Origin: Hyaloscypha bicolor E
Taxonomy: Eukaryota > Ascomycota > Leotiomycetes > Helotiales > Hyaloscyphaceae
Direction: 5' to 3'
NCBI RefSeq assembly: GCF_002865645.1
Contig: NW_020194589.1
Span: forward strand, 282,333 to 346,332
Length of the DNA: 64,000 nt
Positions 54,542-64,000 of this stretch are shown one piece after another. The notes below the pieces were generated by a model. That model had not been told where the DNA came from. It saw nothing but the letters and a program-made list of their open reading frames with translations, and made no database searches. The first letter of the stretch is position 1. Each line of letters opens with the position of its first letter. The position numbers and the translations under genes were made by a program.

Positions 54542-55012
54542 ATGGAGCCTAGCTTTCCGCTCAATCAGCCACCCACATGCAACTGCGGCCACACCGCGAA
54601 CCCGCAAACCGTCAACTCGCAAAATCCCCACGGTCACGTTGGCCGGCCCTACTTCCATTGTGACGACGTTTGCCATGGTGGGAAAAGCAAATTCGTTTCT
54701 TGGAACGACTACCAGGGAATCGTGGAAGGAAACCCACGTTGTGTATGCAAATTCACGAGTCGCATGGGGATTAATAATCAAACACAACAGCAATGGTTTC
54801 ATTGTCCCGTAGGCAGATGTCGCTTCAATGAGGATGTGCCAGATGGATATGCGGCTACCTGGAGAGATGGCGTAGTTGGGCCTCCTGGGTATGGGAGCTA
54901 TGCTGCTCAAACTGGGCCAAGAACTGAGATGGGTATGAACAATTATGGGGCACAACTTGTCCATGACAGGGAAGAGAGGCGAGGAGGCTGTTGTGGTTGC
55001 TTGGTTATGTGA
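54542..55012 (+). CDS. Small GRF-like zinc-finger protein with C-terminal CaaX box
   Basis: This single-exon gene encodes 156 aa. Two Cys-rich units resemble GRF zinc fingers (CxC...GRxF..C...C), which usually bind single-stranded nucleic acid. The first has Cys13, Cys15, GRPYF at 34-38, Cys40 and Cys44; the second has Cys67, Cys69, WFHC ending at Cys88, and Cys93. The protein ends in a Cys cluster, CCGCLVM. The last four residues, CLVM (153-156), fit a CaaX prenylation signal. The two Cys just before it (150, 151) are possible palmitoylation sites, so membrane anchoring is likely if the motif is used. The frame is open upstream of 54,542 by 40 codons, but that extension has no family match and is probably 5' leader. 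The function is unknown. Confidence 0.75.
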   Translation: MEPSFPLNQPPTCNCGHTANPQTVNSQNPHGHVGRPYFHCDDVCHGGKSKFVSWNDYQGIVEGNPRCVCKFTSRMGINNQTQQQWFHCPVGRCRFNEDVPDGYAATWRDGVVGPPGYGSYAAQTGPRTEMGMNNYGAQLVHDREERRGGCCGCLVM

Positions 55013-55735
55013 TTTAGTTACATGGATGGCATTTGATTCTCTAGTTAGTCAGGATATTGTTGTTTTCCTACAGTGTTTTACCCAGCTTTTGACTGTTTTA
55101 CTCTATCTCATACAACTCAAAGAGTGACATTGCTATAAACATAACCTTTGTCCATTGGTTTCTTTTAATCTTGGAGAATAAAATTCGCTTGAGAATGTAT
55201 CACTTGGTGGTGTTGGGTTTTGTAAAGCTCGCGAGTTTGAGTACATGTATCCATTAATCCAACTACGTGCGCAACTGCCCTTACCAACGAGCTCCCTGCC
55301 CCTTCATTTAGGTGTGTATTTAAATGAAAACCTTTATTTTGTTGCCAATCTACCATTGTTGTCGATCATGCCCTTGTTGTTACATATGTCTAAGACGAAC
55401 TACTTAGTCCAGTGGGTTCTCATTGAGTTCGGTTGATCTCAACTCAGAAGGTACGAAATGTTAAAGTACAAGAAGGTATAGGCTAGTTACATTACATCTG
55501 TTGTCCTTTAAGCCGTTTTATGGCTTTAAATGAATATGTTTTGAGGTAAATAATGGGCTCGCTCTAGTTCTATACAGTGCCTCTGTATTTATAATCCTTT
55601 TCACAAATACTGCCAGCTATATACTCTATTATTCTCTCTATTAAGGATTTAAAGGTATATAGGGAGCCATATTTTGAACTCTTTAAATCGCGGTATGGCC
55701 GTGACTTAAGAAGAGACTTTCGGCAGCCTCTATTT
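55013..55735. other. 3' flank of the zinc-finger gene, edge of the gene island
   Basis: The sequence is balanced at first and becomes AT-rich after about 55,700. Only short open frames are present. No gene was recognised. Confidence 0.5.
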
Positions 55736-57299
55736 AACTATAATATTAATATTATATTAATATTATATTATATAATAGTATATAAAGTATTACTAAATCG
55801 ATACCGTATTAATTCTGTATTAATACTTAGCTTATATTTAGCCTATTTAAATATTTCCTCTTCTTATTATTATTTATTAAAAATAAAAATAAAAATAAAA
55901 AATTCCTTAAAATTCTAGTCTTTTTATAAAAATATAATAATAGAAATAAAATAATAAAACGAGATATAAAGATTAGTAATTCTAATGTTTTAAGAGTCTA
56001 AAGCTAAGAAGAAAAGAAGTCAGGTATAGTAGTAAATAAGTAGGTATAGCTAAGACTACTAAAATACCGAGCTTTAGAAGCAAGCTTGATTTGAACTATA
56101 GCTTAAAACCTTAGCTAAAACTAACTTCTTTAGCTAAAACTAATTATATAATACTAATTATTACAAAAAGAATATTTATAATATTATTAATAACTATAAA
56201 TTAACGAGATTAATTAAATGCCTCAAATACTTATTTAAAGAATATTAGCTTTACTAACTTTAAATTCACTTTAAAAATTCACTTTTTAAAAGCAATTTTT
56301 TTTCTAAATAAGCTAAATAAAATAGGTTTTAATTTCGAATTCTAAAGCTTCTTTTCTTTAATATATATATAAGTTAATTCTTATATCTGCTATAGGCCTG
56401 CCTTTAGCTTATAATACTTTTTATAATTTATAGAATTTTTTTTCTTCTATTTTTTATTATTATTTTAATAATATTAGCTCTAGATCTAGCTATAGCTCTA
56501 GCTTTAGTATTACTATTACTATTATTAATACTAGTACTAATAATAGTATTACTAGTACTAGTAATAGTAATAATAGTAATAATAATAATATTTATTCTAT
56601 TTATTTTATTTATTTTATTTATTTATCTAATTTATATTATAATAATACTATTTTTACTAGCTTTATTATAAGTACCTGTTTTATAGTCCGGCCATACTAT
56701 TAATTCCGCCTAGCCTATTAACCTAAAGACTAAGCTTAATTAATTTATTAATTAAGTTTATATTATTAAATATATATATTATACTAGTAAATTAAATATA
56801 TAAATAATATATATAATTATAACTAGTTTATTTAGAAGAAGCTATATTAACTATTATTATAATAGTAAAGATATTTATTATTTTTTCTATAAATACTTTT
56901 TATATTTATTTATTAATTCTTTATAGACTATAACTAATATAAAAAGTATTTTTAAATACTATTATTACTTTTTTATTATTCTAGCTTTAGTTCTAATTCT
57001 TGACTTTATTATTTCTGCCTTTATTAATTCATATTTACTTTATTAAATTATTATTAATAGTTATATAAATAACCGAATTATTTCTAGTAAATTATTTATA
57101 TATATATTTATATATATATTTATTATAGATTATTACGGATTATAACTAATATATAAATATCTTATTATTATTATTTATTTATTTTCTTTTAGAAAATATA
57201 TTATTTTATTAAACTTTATAAAAAGCTAATAGCTTTTTATAAAAAAGAAGTAAAAGTATTAGAAAAAAAAAGGAATTAAATTATTTAGTATTAGAAATA

Positions 57300-57550
57300 A
57301 AGGAGAAAGAGAAGAAAGAGAAAGAGAAGAAGGAAGAAAAGAATAAAGAAGAAAAACAAGAAAAAGAAGAAAAAGAAGAAAAAGAAGAAAAAGAAAAAAG
57401 AATAAAAAAAAAAGAGAAAGAAGTAAAAAGTAAAAGAAAAAAGAGAAGAAAGAAGAAAAAAAGAGAAAGAAAGAGAGAGAGAAAGAGAGAGAGAAAAAGA
57501 GAGAGGAGAAAAGAGAAAAAAAAAGAATAGAAAGTAAAAAAATAAAGAAT
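57300..57550 (+). repeat. Purine-only (GA-rich) tract
   Basis: About 250 bp is made almost wholly of A and G on the plus strand, with only a few T and one C. It contains AAAGAAG and GAGAGA runs. It is the only G-rich segment in this AT-rich block. Confidence 0.9.
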
Positions 57551-59599
57551 TATAAATTCTATAAGAAATTGTCTAAGAAAAATATATATTTTTAATATTT
57601 AATAATATAATATTTTCGATTTATTTAAATTTTAAAATATTTAAAATAATATTTATAAGTTATTTATAAATAAATATAAATTTTTATAAATAGTTATAAA
57701 TAATTATAAATTCTGAAATCCTTTAATCTAATTTATAAGGCTATCTAGTATTTATAAAGTATTTATAAAAGATAAAATACTAAAATAAATTAACTAAGAT
57801 TTTAAAATAAAATATATTAAATATTCTAATTAAGTTTTTATATAATAGAAAATTATTTAAGCCTTTTATAAATAATATATAAAAGATTTCTATATAAAAT
57901 TACTTATATATAAATATAGATATTTATAAATCTAAATTAATAATATAAAAGAATTAATTTTATAATTTATTAATAGTTATTATAAAATATAAATAAACTA
58001 GAAACTATTTCTAAATAATTAAAATTTCTAAATTAAAATTTATAATAAATAATATAACTTATAGAATTATTTATAACTAGCTATTAAAATCTCTTTTAAG
58101 TAAATAAGCTTTAATATAATATATTTATAAATTTATAATTATTATTCGGATTCTATTATATAGTTCCTTTTATAAATATAGATTTTATAAAAGTAATATT
58201 AAAGTTCTAACTTTAAGATTTGGCTAAAATAATAACAAAAAAAAGAAATTAATATTTCATAATTATTTTATAAATCTATTAACTAGTATATTTATAATTA
58301 TTCTAATAAATACTTAAAAATATAAATATTAAATTCTAATATTATAGTATTTAATATAATTAAAAAATATTATTTATAAAAAGCTAAAAGATTTATAATA
58401 GCTCATAAAAGAAGATCTAAAAAATAAATATAATTAATATAGTATAATAGGCTATATTTTCTAAAATTTATATTATTTTAGTAGTTTTAAGGTTTTAGTT
58501 ATATAATAAAGGCTATAGCCTTTTATATATAACTTATAGAAATTATATAAAAAAGCTATTTTTTCTATAATTCTAAAAAATAATTCCTTTTTAGTATTTA
58601 ATTAATTAAGCTTTTATATATTATATACTATTTATATTATATTATTTATACTTTTAATCTTATTATTTTATTATTAAATTATATTTTATATTCTAATATA
58701 CTTTATATAAGTTTTTGTTTTATTATAGTTTTCCTCTTATATATTTTATAATAAGTAATATAAAGAAAATTAAAACTTTATAATTAAAGTAATACTTTTA
58801 TAAAGTTCTAAAAAGTATTTATAAGGCGAATTATAAGCTTAATAAATTTAAAGAAAAAAGAGCTATTATAATATCTTAAGCCTAAAGCCAAAATATTAAG
58901 AATATATAAATATTAATTTTAGTATTTTATATTAATTTCTAATATATCTAATAACTTAAATATGGGTTAGCTATAAGATATAATTACTAGTATAATATAT
59001 AGGAATAATAGAAATAGAGGCTAATTATAAAAAGAAAAGAAATAAAGAAAATAAAATAAGAAATATTATACTAAGATAATATAAATTAAATCTTAGTTAG
59101 AAATAGACTTTAGTATTCGGAAATAAAATTATATTATGAATTTATATATTATTTTTAGTTATAATAAAGACTAGAATAAAAATAATATTAGTTTTAGTAA
59201 AAAAGTTTATTTCTAAATTCGGAAAAGATATCTAAAAAAGAAAATACCTTTAATTTTAAATAAAATAATAAATAGAAACCGGAAATAAAAATTAAAAAGA
59301 AATCAGAAATAAGAAATTATATAAATAATCTAAAGAAGCTTCTAGAAAAAGAAAAAAAAACTAAATAAAAAAAGAAAAAAGAAATTAAAAAAGTTAGAAA
59401 AATTAGTAAAATTATTTTTATTATTTTTATTATTACCTTTAATAGTATTATTAAATATATCTAGTTTAGTAAAAATAAGGAGAAATACTATAGGTATTAA
59501 GTTAATAAAATAGAAAAGAAAATATAAGTAATAAAAATAAGACTAGAAATACTATTACCTTATTACTATTAATATTAAAGCTTGAATCTTAATTATATC

Positions 59600-60400
59600 T
59601 ATTATTATTAACCGGTTTCTTTCAAATTCCGGTTCCCAAACTAAAAAAATATATTTAAATAGAAAATTAGCCTTTTAAGAACCTTATTAGTAAAAGTCTC
59701 AGATATAGAAACTCTTTAATTAATTATAAAAGAAATTATTAAGATTAATATAGCTAAGAATAAATATATACTAGTACCGGATTTAAATCTATTATTTATA
59801 AAAACTTCTAAAATACTATAGTTTCAGGAAAGTAATATATAAATATATATAAGAACTATTATATTTCTAATAATATTAAGAAAAAAAGAATTATCTATTA
59901 TATCTCTTTTATTTATAAGAATTAGATTAAGGCTATATTAGAATACTATATTAATAATTCAGAAAATTACGAGAAAACTAATTTTTTTAAAGCCTTATTA
60001 AAAGAATTCCGAAAGTATAACTAGGAAACATTTAAAATTAACTATAACTTTTTTAATTAAATTATTATATAAGCCTAAAATAAAGAAATCTCTTTTAAAT
60101 CTTATATTAATATATTTAATAAAATATTAAAAAAGTTACTAAAGAGAAAAGAAATAAATAAAATTATTTAATACTAAGAATTTATAAAAGAATTATTTAT
60201 TTTAGTAAGAAATTATATTTTTAAGAATATAAACTTTAAATCTATAAATATTTCTATTTATAAATATAATAAAATATATAAGAAAATAATAATATTTTAT
60301 TAATATAAAGGAAAGAAATACTATTTTAATATTATTAATAATTCAGATATATCTAGATTTAGATAAGAATATTAAACATAATAGTCTATAATATAGTTCC
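59600..60400 (+). mobile_element. Retrotransposon gag-like relic
   Basis: Plus-strand reading through a few stops gives a long, lysine- and asparagine-rich frame. It includes ETFKINYNFFN, ISFKSYINIFNKILKKL and FIKELFILVRNYIFKN, the hydrophobic-charged pattern of retrotransposon capsid (gag) proteins. No protease or polymerase could be confidently read after it, although weaker sequence of similar style continues to about 61,500. The superfamily is uncertain. Confidence 0.4.
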
Positions 60401-62249
60401 TAAATCAGAAAACAATTATTTCTTACTAGTTCTTTCTATTATACTTCCTAAAACTATTATAAATATAAGTAAAAAGAGAATTCAGCTTATAACTAATTAT
60501 ATAAAACCTACTAAAAGTAGTAAGCCTAAGAAAAATAATATTAACTAGCTAGTAAAAAGTTTAGAAAAACTATCTATTACTATTATAACTTAAAAGAACC
60601 TATAAAAATAACTTAATATAGCTATTATTATAATTCGAAAAAATATTTATAGCCTATTTATATAATCTAGTTAATTATAGTAAATATAATAGTATTAATA
60701 GTCTAGTAAATATAATTCGGGTTTTTAGAAAAGATATACTAGAAGTTATAATAAAAATTATAGGAAATATTATAGTAGCTATAATAATTAAGCTAGAATA
60801 AATAGAAAGTTTAGATAATTATATTTTAGAGAAAATTAGTTTTAAATATAATTAGAAAATATTACTTAAATTAATATAGCCTATAATATAAATTTAGAAC
60901 CGAGAAAACAAATTTACTATAAATATTATAATAGAAATAAAAATAATAATATTAATCTAAAATATATTTATATTTTTTAATTCTATTATTTACTAATAAA
61001 AAAGCTTATAAATTATAGATATATTTACTAATTTAATAAAAAAAAATATAAAGGGCTATTTAAGCCTAAATAAGAAAGTATTTCCTTTTTTCTTACTAGT
61101 AAATACTAATAGTTTAACTAAATTATTTTCTAAGTTTAAGAAAAAGAATTTAACTATAACTTAAATATTTAACCCAAAAATATCTAGAAATTAATAAAAA
61201 GTACCTGGTTTACTAGGCAAGAAAAAGAAAAAGAAACTAGCTAACTGGAATTTGTATATAAAAGTAAATAAATTATATTTAGAGAATCTAAATAGCTACT
61301 TTATTTTAGAGGAAATTATATTAGAATTACTAATATTTCAGGTTCTGAAATTAATAAATAGTATTAAGATTTAGCTATAAATAGTATTTCTATTAATATT
61401 ATAACGGATTTCTTATTAAGAAAAAAGAAATAGAAATAACTAAAGAGATTTTCTAAAAATAAGCCAGAATAAAAGAAAAGCTACTTTATATAAGAGATTA
61501 GAAAAATATTATTTCAAAAAGTAATAAATAAGAAAATAGTCTAACTAAAGATATAGATATTAATACTTCCGGAAATAAATAAAATAAATTAGAAATCTAA
61601 TATATTTTTAATTATAATTATTGGTTTACTAGTAATATATAGTACTATTATATATACGTGAAAATACTAGTTATATTAGTTAGTAAAGTTATTATTATTC
61701 AGAAATAAGGATTGCAGTATTATAGTATTAATATATAATCCCTAAATCTGCTAAGCCTAAAGGGGTCTAGTCTACTAGTCGAGTTACTAATAGAATGCAA
61801 GGTTATATAACTATATCTCGTATCCCATATCCTATTACCTATATCCCATATCCCGTATCCCGTAACTATATATATAACTTCCAAAGAAATAGCTATACTA
61901 ATACTAGAAACTCTCTAAAAAACGCGAAAAACAATATCTCTCTCTAATTATATATAAGTTCCCTAATCCGGCCTAGTACCAGATTCCCAAATACTTTATA
62001 TATCCATATTACTTCTAATAGTTTTAGTTATATACCAAAAGCCATAGCCTTTTATATATGACTTCTATTTCTATAATATCCTCCCATCTCATATATCTAT
62101 TTTCTGCCCTATTTATACTCGATCTATTTCTCTATATCTAATTATATAGTATTTATATTAATTAGGTACTTGAGAATATTCGTTAGCTTTGATTTTATTA
62201 TAGAATTGGCAGGATTTAATTCTCCCTTAATCTATTTGACTTCTATAAT

Positions 62250-63690
62250 CTCTTGTTATTTATATACCTAGTAAAGGTATATTATATTAATTATTAGATG
62301 CTTTTTACGAGTAGTTCCTAATTTAATAAGGTATTTATATAATAATTTCGAATTCATATAGACTACTAGTAGTAGTTCCATTTCTAGTATTCTATTAATT
62401 ATAGATTTAACTAAAGTACTTATATTAAAACCGTAAGCCATACTATAAAGTTCCAAAGCTAGGATATTTCTGGTAACTTTCTTATATTTAGTAAAGAACT
62501 AGTAAATAATATTAGTATATCTAGTTCCGTTTACTAGAACTAGAATATATCCGATTTAGGAAAAGAGATCTCTATTATTTGCAAATAAAGCGTCTATAAA
62601 AACGATTAAATATAAGGACTTCTTTACTAGCTTTACGAATCTTGGTTCTCTAGTAGTATTCTTAATTTACTATTAAATATATTTATTAAATGCCTTTATA
62701 TTAGTTTCCGAGAATTTAATAGCTTGAATAGTAATTAATAGGTTATATAAAGCTTCTAGTTAATAGACTAATATAATATATATTTCTCTAGTATATTAGG
62801 TAATATATTAGTCCTTAATAAAGAGATCTTAATAAATAGTACCCCTACTACTTATAGTAGTAATATTCTTTATAGAAACGGTTCGGAGGTTTTTATACTA
62901 GTATTCCTATATAAGAGTAATTCTAGTAGTATTCATATAAATAATACTTCTATTAAACTTGAGATTATAATTAATAATAAGGCATTTATATTTCTTAGCT
63001 AAAAACTTAGTCTCTTAGAGCTTTAGTTACTCTATCTTTATAAAATTATTAGTTCTAACAAATAGGATATTATTAGTTTAAAGGCTAATAATTCCGAAGG
63101 GTTACTTGCTATAGAGAAGGCAAGGATTATAAGTTAACTATTCTATAAAAAGCTTATTAATATAATAGGAATAATAAGTCTTAAACTAGTAGTTCCTAGC
63201 TTCCGGTATACTATATAGTAGTTTTATAACCTTTAGAACCGAATTATTATTCAGATTTAGCTCTCTAGTAAGCTTGCAAAATAGGTTAATATAGAAATTA
63301 TAATTAAGCAAGGTTATTAATTAGATATAAGCTTGCGAGTTATTATATAAATATAGTTCTATAGTATTTATTATTATAGTAGTAATACTAAGAATAATTC
63401 TCTAGCTAATATATTAAATAATAGGCAATTATATTAATACTATATATTTCTTACTATTATTATAAGCCTAGATAACTAGTCTTGACTTCTTAAGCTCTTT
63501 CTCTATACCCTTATTCTTAATCTTATTAACGAATCGGGAGTTAAAGATATATATCTTTTTTAGTATCTGAGATCTGGAAATAACCTTAAATATACCCTTT
63601 TCTAAGAGGCTAGTAACTTTAACTTAACGGGAGTTCTCGTATAGATTATTATCTTATAGGAATACTATAATATCCGAATTAGACACTATA
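62250..63690 (-). mobile_element. Ty1/copia retrotransposon relic, reverse transcriptase and RNase H
   Basis: On the minus strand one frame, with few stops, follows the fungal copia polymerase. IFNSRFVNKIKNKG lies near 63,540, then ELYLYNNSQAYI (the 'LRDI.QAY' block) near 63,350. LKVIKLLYSIPEAR (for 'KPLYG.PEAG') lies near 63,200 and PCLLYS near 63,130. In RNase H the frame gives VFIDALFANNRD and then LALELYSMAYGFN, with LLYKYLIKLGTT at about 62,610-62,270. The 62-codon frame at 62,268-62,456 is the best-preserved part. The upstream part of the element (gag, integrase) is missing, since unrelated less AT-rich sequence starts at about 63,690. It is inactive. Confidence 0.85.
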
Positions 63691-63792
63691 ATAAGTATAT
63701 GATAGTTTGTTTAGTGCGCCGGATTGAGATTCATCAATTCCTGGATCGGGTATATTCGGATCATCTGGTATATTGCCTCTCTTGATATATGA

Positions 63793-64000
63793 TCGGCAGA
63801 TGATATATCATTATTGATAGGAAGACGAATTAAGGCATTTCGGGAAAATATTATCCCCTATAATTCCAATAATGATTACCGAGGCTTGGATTTAGACAAG
63901 GCCTTGAGATATCATTCTGATTTCCATTATGTCCATATTAAAGAAGACGATAAGGGCGATAAGATGATTTCATATTTATCTCCTATGGAATATTCTTGGG
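63793..64000 (+). other. Open reading segment running off the window edge
   Basis: After a TGA at 63,790-63,792 the plus frame stays open for 69 codons to the end of the window. The composition is much more balanced than in the repeat block to its left. The encoded peptide is mixed in composition, with YHSDFHYVHIKEDD as a characteristic piece, and has no recognised family. It could be a coding exon (an AG acceptor-like site lies at 63,797-63,799, but a different frame would follow it) or chance. No start codon can be assigned. Confidence 0.3.

Larger units (their letters stand above)
55736..62249. repeat. AT-rich RIP-degraded repeat block
   Basis: The stretch is very AT-rich with stops in every frame. 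It contains low-complexity stretches (TAATAGTA-type repeats at about 56,500-56,600 and the GA tract at about 57,300-57,550), a gag-like relic on the plus strand, and a short region of ATCCCAT/ATCCCGT repeats near 61,806-61,866. A roughly 42-bp sequence near 58,490 recurs near 62,025 with RIP-type differences. Nothing intact is present. Confidence 0.8.

Noticed and set aside
61806..61866. ATCCCAT/ATCCCGT repeats as a possible telomeric tract
   Set aside because: The unit is not a telomere repeat such as TTAGGG, the array is short and irregular, and it lies inside a repeat block.

Overview
The window looks like nuclear DNA of a filamentous ascomycete (Pezizomycotina). Genes have short introns (about 50-80 nt) with GTNNGT...YAG borders. 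They include a highly reducing polyketide synthase and HET-domain genes. Gene islands of balanced composition are embedded in extremely AT-rich blocks of dead transposons whose changes are almost all C-to-T or G-to-A. That is the signature of repeat-induced point mutation (RIP). The genus cannot be told from the sequence alone.

Layout. 1-7600: AT-rich block with a minus-strand Ty3/gypsy relic (reverse transcriptase about 3700-4960). 7600-8280: small balanced island ending inside a HET-domain gene whose remainder, to about 8890, is destroyed by RIP. 8.9-11 kb: unrecognised AT-rich sequence. About 11.1-17.8 kb: a degraded plus-strand Tad-like LINE (endonuclease, reverse transcriptase, C-terminal region) ending in a roughly 290-bp (TAA)n tract. 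18.3-30.2 kb: a secondary-metabolism island with a BAHD-type acyltransferase (minus) and a nine-exon, 2656-aa KS-AT-DH-MT-ER-KR-ACP polyketide synthase (plus), transcribed divergently. 30.8-39.8 kb: a minus-strand hAT transposase relic split by a 6950-bp chromodomain gypsy element with two 303-bp LTRs and a TTTTA target duplication.

40.2-55.0 kb is the second gene island. It holds a HET-domain pseudogene with two RIP-type stops, a choline-sulfatase gene, a copper P1B-type ATPase with four metal-binding domains (convergent with the sulfatase), and a small GRF-like zinc-finger protein ending in a CaaX box. From 55.7 kb to the end the sequence is again AT-rich, with a gag-like relic, a GA-rich tract, a Ty1/copia RT-RNase H relic (minus) and a short open frame running off the edge.

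How the parts relate. The acyltransferase and the polyketide synthase form the minimal core of a biosynthetic locus. The synthase has no releasing domain, so the acyltransferase is a candidate releasing or decorating enzyme (inference). The sulfatase, copper ATPase and zinc-finger gene look like ordinary chromosomal genes. Both HET genes lie at island edges and carry RIP-type damage, as expected for multicopy families next to repeats. No tRNA, rRNA or CRISPR array was recognised.
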